Shown here: positions 43,349-51,965 of the stretch, piece after piece
Position numbering within the stretch: the first letter of the stretch is position 1
How the letters are laid out: each line of letters starts with the position of its first letter
Assembly: GCF_014205295.1 (NCBI RefSeq)
Contig: NZ_JACHNF010000001.1
Location: 310,001 to 374,000 of the forward strand
DNA from: Kribbella solani
GTDB taxonomy: Bacteria > Actinomycetota > Actinomycetes > Propionibacteriales > Kribbellaceae
Direction of reading: 5' to 3'
Length of the DNA: 64,000 nt
Position numbers and translations under genes: made by a program
The notes under the pieces: model-generated
What the model saw: only the letters and a program-made list of their open reading frames with translations
What the model was told of the DNA's origin: nothing
Databases searched by the model: none

Positions 43349-44464
43349 CTAGCCGACGACCTGGTCGCAGACGAGTCGCGCGGCGCCGAGCAGGGCGGCG
43401 TCGCGGCCGGTTCGGGACGGTACGACGTGCAGGTGGGTCGTGGCCAGCGGCAACGATCGGGCGTAGACGGTTTCGCGCAGACCGGCCAGCAGACTGTCTC
43501 CTGCTTGCGCGAGAGAGCCGCCGACGACGATCACCGACGGGTTGAGCAGACTGACAGCGGCGGCGAGGACCGTACCGATCTCCCGGCCGGCCTGGCGGAT
43601 CGCCGTGATCGCGTCGGTGTTCCCGGCGCGGACGAGTTCGACGATGTCCTGGCTGGTCCCGACCTCCAGCCTGGACGCGAGTGCCGCCGCGGAGGCGATC
43701 GTCTCCAGGCAACCACGGTTCCCGCAGCGGCACAGTTCCGTACGCCCGAGCACCTGGATGTGGCCGATGTCGCCGGCCGCGCCCTGCGCGCCGCGATGCA
43801 GCCGGCCGCCGCTGATCACGCCGGCGCCGATGCCGGTGGCAACCTTCACGAACAGCAGATGCTCGACCTGCGGGTACGCGGTCGCGTGCTCGCCGAGGGC
43901 CATGATGTTCACGTCGTTGTCGACCAGTACCGGACCGGGCAGATCGCGGCCGAGCCGGCCGGCCACGTCGTACGCGTCCCAGCCCGGCATGATCGGCGGA
44001 TGGTTCGGCCGCCCGGTGCTGTGCTCCACCGGGCCGGGCAGCCCGACGCCCGTACCGGCCAGGTCCGTGGGGGAGCGGTCCGCTTCGCGCAGCAACGCAT
44101 GCCCCGCGCCGACGAGCGCGTCGAGCACGACCTCGGGTCCTTCGTCGATCCGTAGCTGGGTAGTGGATCGGTGCAGGATCTCGCCGGTCAGGTCGGTGAG
44201 CGCGACCGACAAGTGCGTCGCGCCGACGTCCGCTGCCAGTACGAGCCGCGCGGTCGGGTTGAACCGGAACCGCGCCGGCGGCCGGCCACCGGTCGACGCG
44301 GCCTCGCCGGACGGTACGACCAGACCGGACGCGAGCAGCGCCTCGATCCGCCCGTTCACGGTCGACCGGGCCAGGCCACTGCGGTCGATCAGCTCGGCGC
44401 GGGTCTGCGGCTGGCCGTCGAGCAGCAGCCGCAACACCACATCCGCCGTACCCAGATCGCTCAT
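43349..44464 (-). CDS. ROK-family transcriptional regulator
   Basis: 371 aa, ATG 44464. An N-terminal winged helix (TADVVLRLLLDGQPQTRAELIDRSGLARSTVNGRIEALLASGLV) precedes a ROK sugar-kinase-like domain with the Zn motif CRCGNRGCLET and the sugar/ATP motifs VGLPGPVEH and GIGAGVISGG. It is divergent from an oxidoreductase-isomerase operon and probably represses it in the absence of a sugar derivative. Confidence 0.92.
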   Translation of the reverse strand: MSDLGTADVVLRLLLDGQPQTRAELIDRSGLARSTVNGRIEALLASGLVVPSGEAASTGGRPPARFRFNPTARLVLAADVGATHLSVALTDLTGEILHRSTTQLRIDEGPEVVLDALVGAGHALLREADRSPTDLAGTGVGLPGPVEHSTGRPNHPPIMPGWDAYDVAGRLGRDLPGPVLVDNDVNIMALGEHATAYPQVEHLLFVKVATGIGAGVISGGRLHRGAQGAAGDIGHIQVLGRTELCRCGNRGCLETIASAAALASRLEVGTSQDIVELVRAGNTDAITAIRQAGREIGTVLAAAVSLLNPSVIVVGGSLAQAGDSLLAGLRETVYARSLPLATTHLHVVPSRTGRDAALLGAARLVCDQVVG

Positions 44465-44468
44465 GCAC

Positions 44469-44531
44469 CGGACTTTCGTCGTACCGAACGCGGACTTTTG
44501 CTTGACAGGGTTCAAAAGCCTGCCATAGCGT
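44469..44531 (+). promoter_or_regulatory. Strong promoter with candidate ROK operator
   Basis: -35 TTGACA (44502-44507), 18-bp spacer, -10 TAGCGT (44526-44531), eight bases before GTG 44540. Direct repeats CGGACTTTCG (44469-44478) and CGGACTTTTG (44491-44500) are 22 bp apart. CTTTTG-N12-CAAAAG (44495-44518) flanks the -35 box. Confidence 0.7.
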
Positions 44532-44539
44532 CCTTCGAC

Positions 44540-45634
44540 GTGTCCACCAGCGCGCGCAAGCTCAAGGTAGGGATCGTCGGCGGCGGCTTCATGGGCCGCG
44601 TACACGGCCGGGCGGCGCTGGTCTCCGGCGCGACCGTCGCCGGAGCGGTCGGCTCGTCGCCCGAACGCGCGGAGGCAGCCGCCGAAGCGGCCGGCGCCGA
44701 GCGCGGGTACGCCACCCTGGACGAGCTGCTCGCCGCGGACGTCGACATCATCCATGTCTGCACCCCGAACAACACCCACCGCGACGTGACCCTGCGAGCG
44801 CTCGAAGCCGGCAAGCACGTCGTCTGCGAGAAGCCGCTGGCCACCTCGGTACAGGATGCGACCGGGCTGCAGGCCGCGGCCACCGAAGCGGGCCTGGTCG
44901 GCGCCGTCCCGTTCGTGTACCGCTACCACCCGATGGTCCGTGAGTTGCGGACCCGGATCGCGGCCGGGGACGCCGGCGTCATCACCAGCCTGCACGGCTC
45001 GTACCTGCAGGACTGGCTCGCGGGTGCCGACGACCAGAACTGGCGCGTCGACGACAGCACCGGCGGTCCGTCGCGCACCTTCGCCGACATCGGTTCGCAC
45101 TGGTGCGACCTGACCGAGTTCGTCACCGGTGACCGGATCGCCGCGATCAGCGCCCAGTTGCGTACGGTGCGGGCGCGGCGCGGCGGAGCCGACGTACGGA
45201 CCGAGGACCTTGCTACCGCGCAGTTCCGGACCGAGGCGGGTGTGGTCGGCACGATCGTGGTCAGCCAGGTCGCGGCCGGCCGGAAGAACCGCCTGTACCT
45301 GGAGGTGTCCGGGACGGAGTCGAGCTTCGGCTTCGACCAGGAGGACCCGGATCGCCTGTGGGTCGGTCACCGGGCCGGCAGTCAGCTGCTGACCCGTGAC
45401 CCGGACACGCTCAGCCCGCCGGCCGCGCGAGTGAACCGGCTGCCGGCCGGGCACGCGCAGGGGTACCAGGACGCGTTCGACTCGTTCGTCGCCGACAGCT
45501 ACGCCGCCGTCCTGGGTGACCACCCGGACGGCCTGCCCGATTTCGCCGCCGGAGCGCGGTCCGCCCGGCTGATCGACGCGGTACTGCGATCGGCCGCGAG
45601 CGACTCCGCCTGGATCACCGTCGACAACTCTTAG
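44540..45634 (+). CDS. Gfo/Idh/MocA-family oxidoreductase
   Basis: 364 aa. The Rossmann motif is [27 protein letters not shown] and the catalytic-type CEKPLATS are present, with [15 protein letters not shown] in the C-terminal domain. An NAD(P)-dependent dehydrogenase of sugars or cyclitols; the substrate is unknown. GTG 44540 probably starts a leaderless mRNA. It is followed 12 bp later by a TIM-barrel isomerase. Confidence 0.92.
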   Translation: MSTSARKLKVGIVGGGFMGRVHGRAALVSGATVAGAVGSSPERAEAAAEAAGAERGYATLDELLAADVDIIHVCTPNNTHRDVTLRALEAGKHVVCEKPLATSVQDATGLQAAATEAGLVGAVPFVYRYHPMVRELRTRIAAGDAGVITSLHGSYLQDWLAGADDQNWRVDDSTGGPSRTFADIGSHWCDLTEFVTGDRIAAISAQLRTVRARRGGADVRTEDLATAQFRTEAGVVGTIVVSQVAAGRKNRLYLEVSGTESSFGFDQEDPDRLWVGHRAGSQLLTRDPDTLSPPAARVNRLPAGHAQGYQDAFDSFVADSYAAVLGDHPDGLPDFAAGARSARLIDAVLRSAASDSAWITVDNS

Positions 45635-45645
45635 GAGCCCGTGAG

Positions 45646-46653
45646 ATGCCTCGTCCGATCACTCTCTTCACCGGCCAGTGGGCCGATCTCCCGTTCGAAG
45701 AGGTTTGCCAGTTCGCGTCCGAGGCCGGGTACGACGGTGTCGAGATCGCCTGCTCCGGCGACCACTTCGACGTCCAGCAGGCGGTCGACGACGACTCGTA
45801 CGTACAGGGCCGCAAGGACATCCTGGAGAAGTACAACCTGCAGGTGTTCGCGATCTCCAACCACCTGGTCGGGCAGTCGGTCTGCGACGACCCGATCGAC
45901 TTCCGGCACCAGGCGATCGTGCCGTCCCGGATCTGGGGTGACGGCGACGCCGAGGGGGTCCGGCAGCGGGCCGCCGAGGACCTGAAGAACACCGCCCGGG
46001 CCGCGAAGAAGCTCGGCGTGAACACCGTCATCGGCTTCACCGGTTCGTCGATCTGGCAGTACGTGGCGATGTTCCCGCCGGTGCCCGCGGAGCGGATCGA
46101 GGCCGGCTACCGGGACTTCGCCGACCGCTGGAACCCGATCCTGGACGTGTTCGACGAGGAGGGTGTCCGGTTCGCGCACGAAGTACACCCGTCCGAGATC
46201 GCGTACGACTACTGGACCACCACGCTCACCCTGGAGGCGATCGGCCACCGGGAGGCGTTCGGGCTGAACTGGGATCCGTCGCACATGGTCTGGCAGGACA
46301 TCGACCCGGTCGCGTTCCTGTGGGACTTCAAGGACCGGATCTACCACGTGGACTGCAAGGACACCCGGATGCGGGTCGGCGGCGGCCGGAACGGGCGGCT
46401 CGGTTCGCACCTGCCGTGGGGCGACCCGCGGCGCGGCTGGGACTTCTACTCCACCGGGCACGGCGACGTGCAGTGGGAAGACTGCTTCCGGGTCCTCAAC
46501 TCGATCGGCTACGACGGCCCGATCTCGGTCGAGTGGGAGGACGCCGGGATGGAGCGCAAGGTCGGCGCGGCGGAGGCGGTCAACGTCATCCGCGCCCTCG
46601 CCTTCGACAAGCCCGCCGCCGCCTTTGACGCGGCGTTCGCCACGGACAAGTAG
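45646..46653 (+). CDS. Xylose-isomerase-like TIM barrel (sugar phosphate isomerase/epimerase)
   Basis: 335 aa, ATG 45646 after TAGGAG. Probable metal ligands lie in [28 protein letters not shown] and ISVEWED. Typical of IolE/IolH-like or ketose epimerase proteins. With the Gfo/Idh enzyme and the ROK regulator it forms a small sugar or inositol-derivative catabolic unit; no transporter is present in the unit. Confidence 0.92.
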   Translation: MPRPITLFTGQWADLPFEEVCQFASEAGYDGVEIACSGDHFDVQQAVDDDSYVQGRKDILEKYNLQVFAISNHLVGQSVCDDPIDFRHQAIVPSRIWGDGDAEGVRQRAAEDLKNTARAAKKLGVNTVIGFTGSSIWQYVAMFPPVPAERIEAGYRDFADRWNPILDVFDEEGVRFAHEVHPSEIAYDYWTTTLTLEAIGHREAFGLNWDPSHMVWQDIDPVAFLWDFKDRIYHVDCKDTRMRVGGGRNGRLGSHLPWGDPRRGWDFYSTGHGDVQWEDCFRVLNSIGYDGPISVEWEDAGMERKVGAAEAVNVIRALAFDKPAAAFDAAFATDK

Positions 46654-46660
46654 CAACCCC

Positions 46661-46760
46661 GGACCTCCGGCACTCACCAACCTCCGCGATCGGCGCCGGC
46701 CCGGCAGTCCTCAGGCGGCAGCGCCGCTCGGGGCCGGCTTTTGGTGAGTGCTGGGGGTCC
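46661..46760. repeat. 100-bp imperfect inverted repeat at a convergent junction
   Basis: The left arm ends GCACTCACCAA (46670-46680) and the right arm begins TTGGTGAGTGC (46741-46751). The outer parts GGACCTCC / GGGGGTCC extend the match to 18 of 20. Inner GCCGGCCC/GGGCCGGC can extend the hairpin. The right half lies in the last codons of the MFS gene. Confidence 0.75.
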
Positions 46761-47937
46761 GCCTGTCCACGCCACCCACGAACCCCACGGTCACCTGCAG
46801 CGCGGCCAGCGTCGCGAACACGATCAGCGTGACGGTCCAGCCGCCGGTCGCCTGGGTCAGGTAGCCGGCCAGCACCGGGCCGGACGCGGCCAGCGCGTAG
46901 CCGACTGCCTGTGCCATCCCGGACAGCTGGGTGGTCTCGTGGTGACCGCGGCCGCGGATGCTGATCAGTGAGAGCGCGGCGACCAGCCCGGCGCCCTGGC
47001 CGAGCCCCCCGATGACGGCCCAGACGATCGCCAGGTGCGGCGCCAGCAGCAGGCCGAGGAGCGCGATCAGGATCGGCGTACTCGCGGTCATCAAACCGGC
47101 GCGCTGGTTGGTCGGATGCTTCAGCAGGAACGGGATGCTGAGCCCGCCGATCAGCCCGAACACCTGGAACACGAACAGGTGTACGCCGGTGGACCGCTCC
47201 GAGACGCCGCCGGTCGTGATCTCGATCGTGGGCAGCCAGTTCACGACCAGGTAGAAGCTGGTCGACTGCAACCCCATGAATCCGGTCACCAGCCAGGCCA
47301 TCGGCTGCCGCCAGACGCTCACCGGGGGAGTCTCGTCCTCGGTCCGGGGCGCGGGCATCGGCTCCGGCGCCAACGTACGCGGCAGCCAGACGATCGCCAC
47401 CAGTACGGCCAGACCGCCCCAGACCGCGAGGGACAGCCGCCAGTCGACCGCGTCCGCGATCGGTACCGCGAGGATCGATGCGACCGCGGCACCGCCGGTG
47501 ATGAACGCCGTGTAGACACCGGTCGCGCGGGACACGTGCGCGGAGTAGTCACGTTTGATGATCACGGGCACCAGTACGTTGCCGACCGCGATCGCGGCGC
47601 CGACCACGGCCGTACCGATCCAGAGCCCGGCCTGACCCGTGTACGGGCGGAGCGCGCTGCTCGCCGCGAGCACCAGCAGCGAGACGAACACCGCCCGCTC
47701 CATCCCGAACCGGCGGGAGGCGAGGTGCACCAGCGGTGAGGCGACCGCGAACGCGAGCAGCGGGAGGGTACCGAGCAGGCCCTGCGCGGCCTCACCGAGT
47801 TGCAGGTCCTGACCGATTCGCGGCAGCACCGGACCGACCGCGGTCAGCGCCGGCCGCAGGCTCAGCGCCACCACGAAAGCGGTCGCGGTGATCAGCGCCG
47901 ACCGCTCTCGAGTCATTGGATCGGTCATGACCGCCAC
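46711..47937 (-). CDS. MFS transporter, CynX/NimT type
   Basis: About 408 aa from GTG 47937 (GAGAGAGG six bases upstream; ATG 47928 also possible). Twelve helices are predicted by eye. LRPALTAVGPVLPRIGQDL and RDYSAHVSRATGVYTAFITGGAAV are typical of the cyanate/nitroimidazole group. It is divergent from a GntR regulator. Its last codons lie in a 100-bp inverted repeat. Confidence 0.9.
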   Translation of the reverse strand: MAVMTDPMTRERSALITATAFVVALSLRPALTAVGPVLPRIGQDLQLGEAAQGLLGTLPLLAFAVASPLVHLASRRFGMERAVFVSLLVLAASSALRPYTGQAGLWIGTAVVGAAIAVGNVLVPVIIKRDYSAHVSRATGVYTAFITGGAAVASILAVPIADAVDWRLSLAVWGGLAVLVAIVWLPRTLAPEPMPAPRTEDETPPVSVWRQPMAWLVTGFMGLQSTSFYLVVNWLPTIEITTGGVSERSTGVHLFVFQVFGLIGGLSIPFLLKHPTNQRAGLMTASTPILIALLGLLLAPHLAIVWAVIGGLGQGAGLVAALSLISIRGRGHHETTQLSGMAQAVGYALAASGPVLAGYLTQATGGWTVTLIVFATLAALQVTVGFVGGVDRRTPSTHQKPAPSGAAA

Positions 47938-48023
47938 AACACACCTCTCTCCCCGGGAGTTCACAGCTTCTTTGCAGATGTCCTACATTTACACTGTACG
48001 CTCCTGGTGCGAGGAGGTCGTTG

Positions 48024-48722
48024 GTGGTGTCACTTGATGGACCGGTGCGGCAGGTGCCGCTCGTACTGCAGGTGTCCGAGCAGTTCCGGGCGCTGATCGA
48101 GTCGGGGGCGTGGCCGCGCGGGTCGCGGATCCCGGGCGAGAACCAGCTCGCGGCCGAGCTGGGGGTCAGTCGCGGTACGGTGCGGGAGGCGCTGCGGTCG
48201 CTCAGCCTGACCGGGCTGCTGGAGCCGCGCGTCGGCGACGGCACCTATGTACGCGCTACGAACGAGATCAGCGGCGTGCTGGTCCGGGACGAACTGTCCG
48301 CGTCGTTGACCGATGTCCTGGACGCGCGAGCCGGGATCGAGGCCGCGGCGGCACGGCTGGCCGCGCTGCGTCAGGACGAGGAGAGTTTGGCGGCGTTGGC
48401 GGCTGCGTTCGAGGCGCGAGGGCCGGCCGTCGACGGGGGTGACATGGACGAGTTCGTCGCTGTGGATGCCGCGTTCCACCGCCAGGTGGTGGTCGCCAGC
48501 GGGAACCCGCTGCTGCTGCGGTTGTTCGACGCGATCGCCGAGGTACTCACCGAGTCCATCCACCAGACCGCGACGATCCCCGAGGACCACCGAATCCCGG
48601 ACGCGCACCGCGTCGTCGTCGAGGCGATCCGCTCCGGCGACCCCGAGGCGGCAAGCCGCGCGTCGTACGCCCTGATCGAAACCGTCAAACAAGCCCCGCG
48701 GGATCAGGCCAGTAATACCTGA
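48024..48722 (+). CDS. GntR-family regulator (FadR subgroup)
   Basis: 232 aa. The N-terminal winged helix is PLVLQVSEQFRALIESGAWPRGSRIPGENQLAAELGVSRGTVREALRSLSLTGLL. The C-terminal FCD domain holds the metal ligands in DAAFHRQVVVASGN and DAHRVVVEAI. Start GTG 48024 with GAGGAGG six bases upstream. It probably controls the divergent MFS transporter. Confidence 0.92.
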   Translation: MVSLDGPVRQVPLVLQVSEQFRALIESGAWPRGSRIPGENQLAAELGVSRGTVREALRSLSLTGLLEPRVGDGTYVRATNEISGVLVRDELSASLTDVLDARAGIEAAAARLAALRQDEESLAALAAAFEARGPAVDGGDMDEFVAVDAAFHRQVVVASGNPLLLRLFDAIAEVLTESIHQTATIPEDHRIPDAHRVVVEAIRSGDPEAASRASYALIETVKQAPRDQASNT

Positions 48723-48816
48723 TCGCGGCGGTGTTCTGCTCGAGCACCCAGAGGAAGATGCCTTCGTCGTGGACGATCTGCGCGGTCAGACCGAGTAGCC
48801 GGCCACGGGGCGGGCT
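48685..48816 (-). pseudogene. Remnant of a GNAT-like C-terminus
   Basis: On the minus strand an open frame reads RLLGLTAQIVHDEGIFLWVL then EQNTAAIRYYWPDPAGLV and a TGA at 48685-48687. FLWVLEQNTAAIRYY resembles the LWVLExNxxAxxFY end of GNAT acetyltransferases. No start or acetyl-CoA motif remains, since the upstream part is replaced by the 3' end of the MerR gene. It overlaps the end of the GntR gene. Confidence 0.45.
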
Positions 48817-49562
48817 CAGAGGCCGGTCATGCCGTGGTGGCCCAGCCGGGCGCGGATCAGCGTGTCGAGGCGCTGCCAGGCCGGGGAGGATGCGTTCACG
48901 GTGGCTTGGAGGAGTTGGTGGATGGTGGGGTCGGCCGACGACATGCCGGGTGGTTCGGTGCCGTACCGCTTGATGCTGGCGGCAACGATCTGGTCGGCGA
49001 GGGCATCCAGTTCGGGGTCGGTCGGGTCGAGGTCGTGGGCTCGGTCGGAGGCCAGGTAGAGCATTCGGAGCGCGGGATCGGTCAGGGTTTGGGTCTGGTC
49101 ACGGAAGAACGTGTCGGCGAGATCGGGCTGGGTCGCGTACAGGACGATCCAGAGTTCGCGTTCCATCGCGATCCAGCGGTCGCTGAAGCCGAGCGCGGGT
49201 AGTCCGTCGAGGTGGGCGTCGACTTCCGGCGGCAGGAAGCGGAGCTCGCCGCGGGCCAGCTCGCGGAGGCGGGTACGGGTGGCGCGGAGCTGTTTGATCC
49301 GGGCGGCCAGATCGGCGTCGATCTGGTCCAGTGCGGTGCTGAGGTTGCCGGGTGTCTTGTCCAGGTCGCGGATTCGGGCCAGGGGGACGCCCGCGTCGGC
49401 CAGGGTACGGATCCGGAGCAGGTCCACGACGGCTTGGGCCGGGTACCTGCGGTAGCCGGACGCGTCTCGTTCCGGCTCGGGCAGCAGGCCCTTCGCGTGG
49501 TAGACGCGGACGGTTTTGGTGGATACCCCGACGTACCGGGCGAGCTGTCCGATGGTGAGCAC
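48816..49562 (-). CDS. MerR-family transcriptional regulator
   Basis: 248 aa from GTG 49562. The HTH is LTIGQLARYVGVSTKTVRVYHAKGLLPEPERDASGYRRY, followed by a coiled-coil dimer helix and a C-terminal region of about 140 residues without the Cys clusters of metal-sensing MerR proteins. ATG 49604 lies upstream in frame (MRPCPKGKV) but inside the operator. It is divergent from a small acidic protein gene. Confidence 0.9.
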   Translation of the reverse strand: MLTIGQLARYVGVSTKTVRVYHAKGLLPEPERDASGYRRYPAQAVVDLLRIRTLADAGVPLARIRDLDKTPGNLSTALDQIDADLAARIKQLRATRTRLRELARGELRFLPPEVDAHLDGLPALGFSDRWIAMERELWIVLYATQPDLADTFFRDQTQTLTDPALRMLYLASDRAHDLDPTDPELDALADQIVAASIKRYGTEPPGMSSADPTIHQLLQATVNASSPAWQRLDTLIRARLGHHGMTGL

Positions 49563-49572
49563 GGGACCATTG

Positions 49573-49604
49573 TTGACCTTGCCCTTAGGGCAAGGTCGCA
49601 TGAT
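49573..49604. promoter_or_regulatory. MerR-type dyad operator/promoter
   Basis: Perfect dyad ACCTTGCCC-TTA-GGGCAAGGT (49576-49596). For the plus-strand gene, -35 TTGACC (49573-49578) and a -10-like CATGAT (49599-49604) are separated by 20 bp, the long spacer typical of MerR-activated promoters, with the dyad between them. Confidence 0.75.
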
Positions 49605-49610
49605 CGGATC

Positions 49611-49862
49611 ATGACCGACTGGGACACGTTGCGGGCGCTCGCCGACGAAGGCAACGAGAAGGCGCTGGACCGGCTCGCGGAGCTCGCCGACGAGCGCGAC
49701 GACACCGCCGCGCTGAACGAACTGCTCGACGAGGGCTGCCAGCGGGCAGGCGAACACCTGACCCGCCGAGCAGCCGCCGCCAAAGACCTGCTCGAACTCC
49801 AACGCATCCGCGACGCCGGTTACGACGAAGCAGGCGAGATCCTCGACCAGCTACTCACCTGA
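49611..49862 (+). CDS. Small acidic helical protein, 83 aa
   Basis: ATG 49611 (MTDWDTLRALADEGNEKALDRLAELADERDD...). It has two or more Ala/Leu-rich helical repeats (EGNEKALDRLAELA, TAALNELLDEGC, DEAGEILDQLL), like a short Sel1/TPR-type array. No membrane segment. It is controlled from the MerR-type promoter. The 90-bp palindrome starts directly after its TGA. Confidence 0.75.
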   Translation: MTDWDTLRALADEGNEKALDRLAELADERDDTAALNELLDEGCQRAGEHLTRRAAAAKDLLELQRIRDAGYDEAGEILDQLLT

Positions 49863-49952
49863 CCATTTGAGTGGTTAACCCGTGCGCACGCCCCTTCGCA
49901 AGCCGCATCCCGGCTGTGAACGGGCAAACCCGCGGGTTAACCACTCAAATGG
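49863..49952. repeat. 90-bp palindromic intergenic element, copy 2
   Basis: CCATTTGAGTGGTTAAC (49863-49879) is a perfect inverted repeat of GTTAACCACTCAAATGG (49936-49952), extended by CCG/CGG to 20 bp. The interior shares CCCTTCGC.AGC.GCAT with copy 1. It begins at the base after a TGA stop codon (49860-49862) and lies between convergent genes. Confidence 0.88.
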
Positions 49953-49981
49953 CCGGGGGCTGGGGCTTGCTCGGGTGGTGG

Positions 49982-51151
49982 CTATTTGGCGGCTGCGGTG
50001 GTGGTGGGGCGGGTGGCTAGGACGCGGGCGAAGATGGCCAGGCCTGCGGCGAGTGCTGTGACGACTATGAAGGACGTGGTCAGGCTGCTGGCCTGGGCGA
50101 TGCCGCCGATGATGGACGGGGCGACCAAGCCGGAGGCGTACGTGATGGTGGCGACGCCCGCGATCGCCTGACTGGCATTCGCGCCGGTGTGACCCGCGGC
50201 CGCGAACGCCAGCGGTACGACGACCGCGATGCCGATGCCGATCAGCCCGAAGCCGACCATCGCCACGATCGGGTGCGACGCGATCACCACGAGCAGACCG
50301 CCGAGCATCGCGATCACCCCGCTGCAGCGCACGGTGCGTACGGCGCCGAACCGGTCGACCACGGCGTCGCCGGTGAGCCGGGCGATCGCCATCGTCAGCG
50401 CGAAGCCCGTGGTCGCACCGGCCGCGACACCGGCCGAACTGTCCAGGATGTCCCGCAGGTACACGGCCGACCAGTCCAGGCTCGCCCCTTCCGCGAACAC
50501 CGCGCAGAACCCGACCGCGCCGATCAGCAGCGCCGACTTCGGCGGCAGCGCGAACCGGGCCGGCGGCTCGGTGTCCTCTTCCGGGTGCAGGTTCAGCACG
50601 AAGTGGCAGAGCACCGCGCCGATCAGCGTCAGCACGACAGCGGCCACGGCATGGTGCAGTCGCGCGCTCACGTTCGCATGCGCGGCGAGCGTGCCGACCG
50701 CCGAGCCGAGCAGCGCGCCCGTACTCCACATGCCGTGCAGGCCGGACATGATCGACTTCTTCAGCCGGTGCTCGACCTCGATACCGAGCGCGTTCATCGC
50801 GACATCGGCCATCCCGGACGTGCCGCCGTACACGAACAGGGCCGCGCACAGGGTGAGCAGGCCGGGGGCGAGCGACGGCAGGATCAGGGCGAGGGTCCAG
50901 AGCGCGAGCAGGCCGCGGAGCGCGGCCCGGGTCCCGAACCGGTGGCTGACCCGGGCGGCCAGCGGCATCATCACCGCCGCGCCGAGCGCCGGGAACGCGA
51001 GCGCCAGCCCGAGCTGACCGGCCGACACCCCCGCATGCTCCTGGATCCAGGGCACCCGGGTCGCGAACGACCCGGTGACCGATCCGTGGACGCAGAAAAC
51101 GGCGGCGACGGCGTACCGCGACCGCTTGACCAGGGCGGTGTCATTAGTCAC
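49982..51151 (-). CDS. MFS transporter A flanking a DeoR regulator
   Basis: About 389 aa from GTG 51151. Hydrophobic helices alternate with short loops; GMADVAMNALGIEVEHRLKKSIMSGLHGMWSTGALLG is shared in pattern with the MFS protein at 51962-53167 (AIDVGMNAQAVVVERGYPRPIMAAFHAMWSIGG). A TAGTAT -10 box (51165-51160) inside the palindrome CAAACA-N7-TGTTTG suggests repression by the DeoR protein. Substrate unknown. Confidence 0.9.
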   Translation of the reverse strand: MTNDTALVKRSRYAVAAVFCVHGSVTGSFATRVPWIQEHAGVSAGQLGLALAFPALGAAVMMPLAARVSHRFGTRAALRGLLALWTLALILPSLAPGLLTLCAALFVYGGTSGMADVAMNALGIEVEHRLKKSIMSGLHGMWSTGALLGSAVGTLAAHANVSARLHHAVAAVVLTLIGAVLCHFVLNLHPEEDTEPPARFALPPKSALLIGAVGFCAVFAEGASLDWSAVYLRDILDSSAGVAAGATTGFALTMAIARLTGDAVVDRFGAVRTVRCSGVIAMLGGLLVVIASHPIVAMVGFGLIGIGIAVVVPLAFAAAGHTGANASQAIAGVATITYASGLVAPSIIGGIAQASSLTTSFIVVTALAAGLAIFARVLATRPTTTAAAK

Positions 51152-51154
51152 AAG

Positions 51155-51173
51155 CAAACATACTATCTGTTTG
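51155..51173. promoter_or_regulatory. Candidate DeoR operator
   Basis: CAAACA-TACTATC-TGTTTG perfect inverted repeat between divergent genes, covering the -10 box of MFS transporter A. Confidence 0.65.
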
Positions 51174-51203
51174 AACGATCAGGCGGATGGTAGTTTTCTG
51201 CGC

Positions 51204-51965
51204 ATGAGAAGTGCGGAACGGCACCAAATGATCGTAGATCGCCTACGTGCCGCCGACCGAGTCACCGTCCATGAACTGGTCGAGGTGACCGCCGCGTCGG
51301 ACATGACGGTGCGCCGCGACCTGGATTTCCTGGCCGCGCAGGGCGTGCTGAAACGCGTCCACGGCGGCGCGGTGTCGGCGATGCCGTCCGGTCTGGAGCC
51401 GCCGTACTCGCTGCGCGTCCAGGCGGCGCTCGCGGCCAAGCAGGCGATCGCCCAGGCGGCGGCCGCGCACATCCGCGACGGCGAGACGATCGTGCTGGAC
51501 AGCGGCACGACGGCGCTCGAGACCGCGAAGCTGCTGCACGACCGAGCGCTGACGGTGATGCCGCTCTCGCTGCACATCGCGCACGAACTGTCCGACGCGC
51601 CCCGAATCCGGCTGCTGGTGCCTGGCGGCGAAGCTCGTAAGGGTGAGCTGTCGCTGGTCGGTCCGCTGACCATCGCTTCGTTGCGGGCGCTGCGGTTCGA
51701 CACCGCCGTACTCAGCCCGTGTGCGTTCAGCCTGGACGCCGGGCTGACCGCGTTCGACCTCGGCGACGCGGAGGTCAAGCAGGAGGCGATGAACGTCGCC
51801 GCCCGCACCATCGTGCTCGCCGACGGCGCCAAGTGGGACCGCGCCGCGCTCGCGTACGTCTGCCCGGCCGACCGCCCGGACCTGCTGATCACCGACAAGT
51901 CAGCTCCTGAAGATCAACGCACAATGCTCGCCCAGCGCGGCGTACTCGTAGAGGTGGCTCCTTGA
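51204..51965 (+). CDS. DeoR/GlpR-family regulator
   Basis: 253 aa from ATG 51204. N-terminal HTH RHQMIVDRLRAADRVTVHELVEVTAASDMTVRRDLDFLAAQGVLKRVHGGA. The sensor domain has DGETIVLDSGTTALETAKLL and KQEAMNVAARTIVLADGAKW, the phosphosugar-binding pattern. TAGTTT lies eight bases before ATG, so translation may be leaderless. The stop overlaps MFS transporter B (TTGA). Confidence 0.93.
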   Translation: MRSAERHQMIVDRLRAADRVTVHELVEVTAASDMTVRRDLDFLAAQGVLKRVHGGAVSAMPSGLEPPYSLRVQAALAAKQAIAQAAAAHIRDGETIVLDSGTTALETAKLLHDRALTVMPLSLHIAHELSDAPRIRLLVPGGEARKGELSLVGPLTIASLRALRFDTAVLSPCAFSLDAGLTAFDLGDAEVKQEAMNVAARTIVLADGAKWDRAALAYVCPADRPDLLITDKSAPEDQRTMLAQRGVLVEVAP

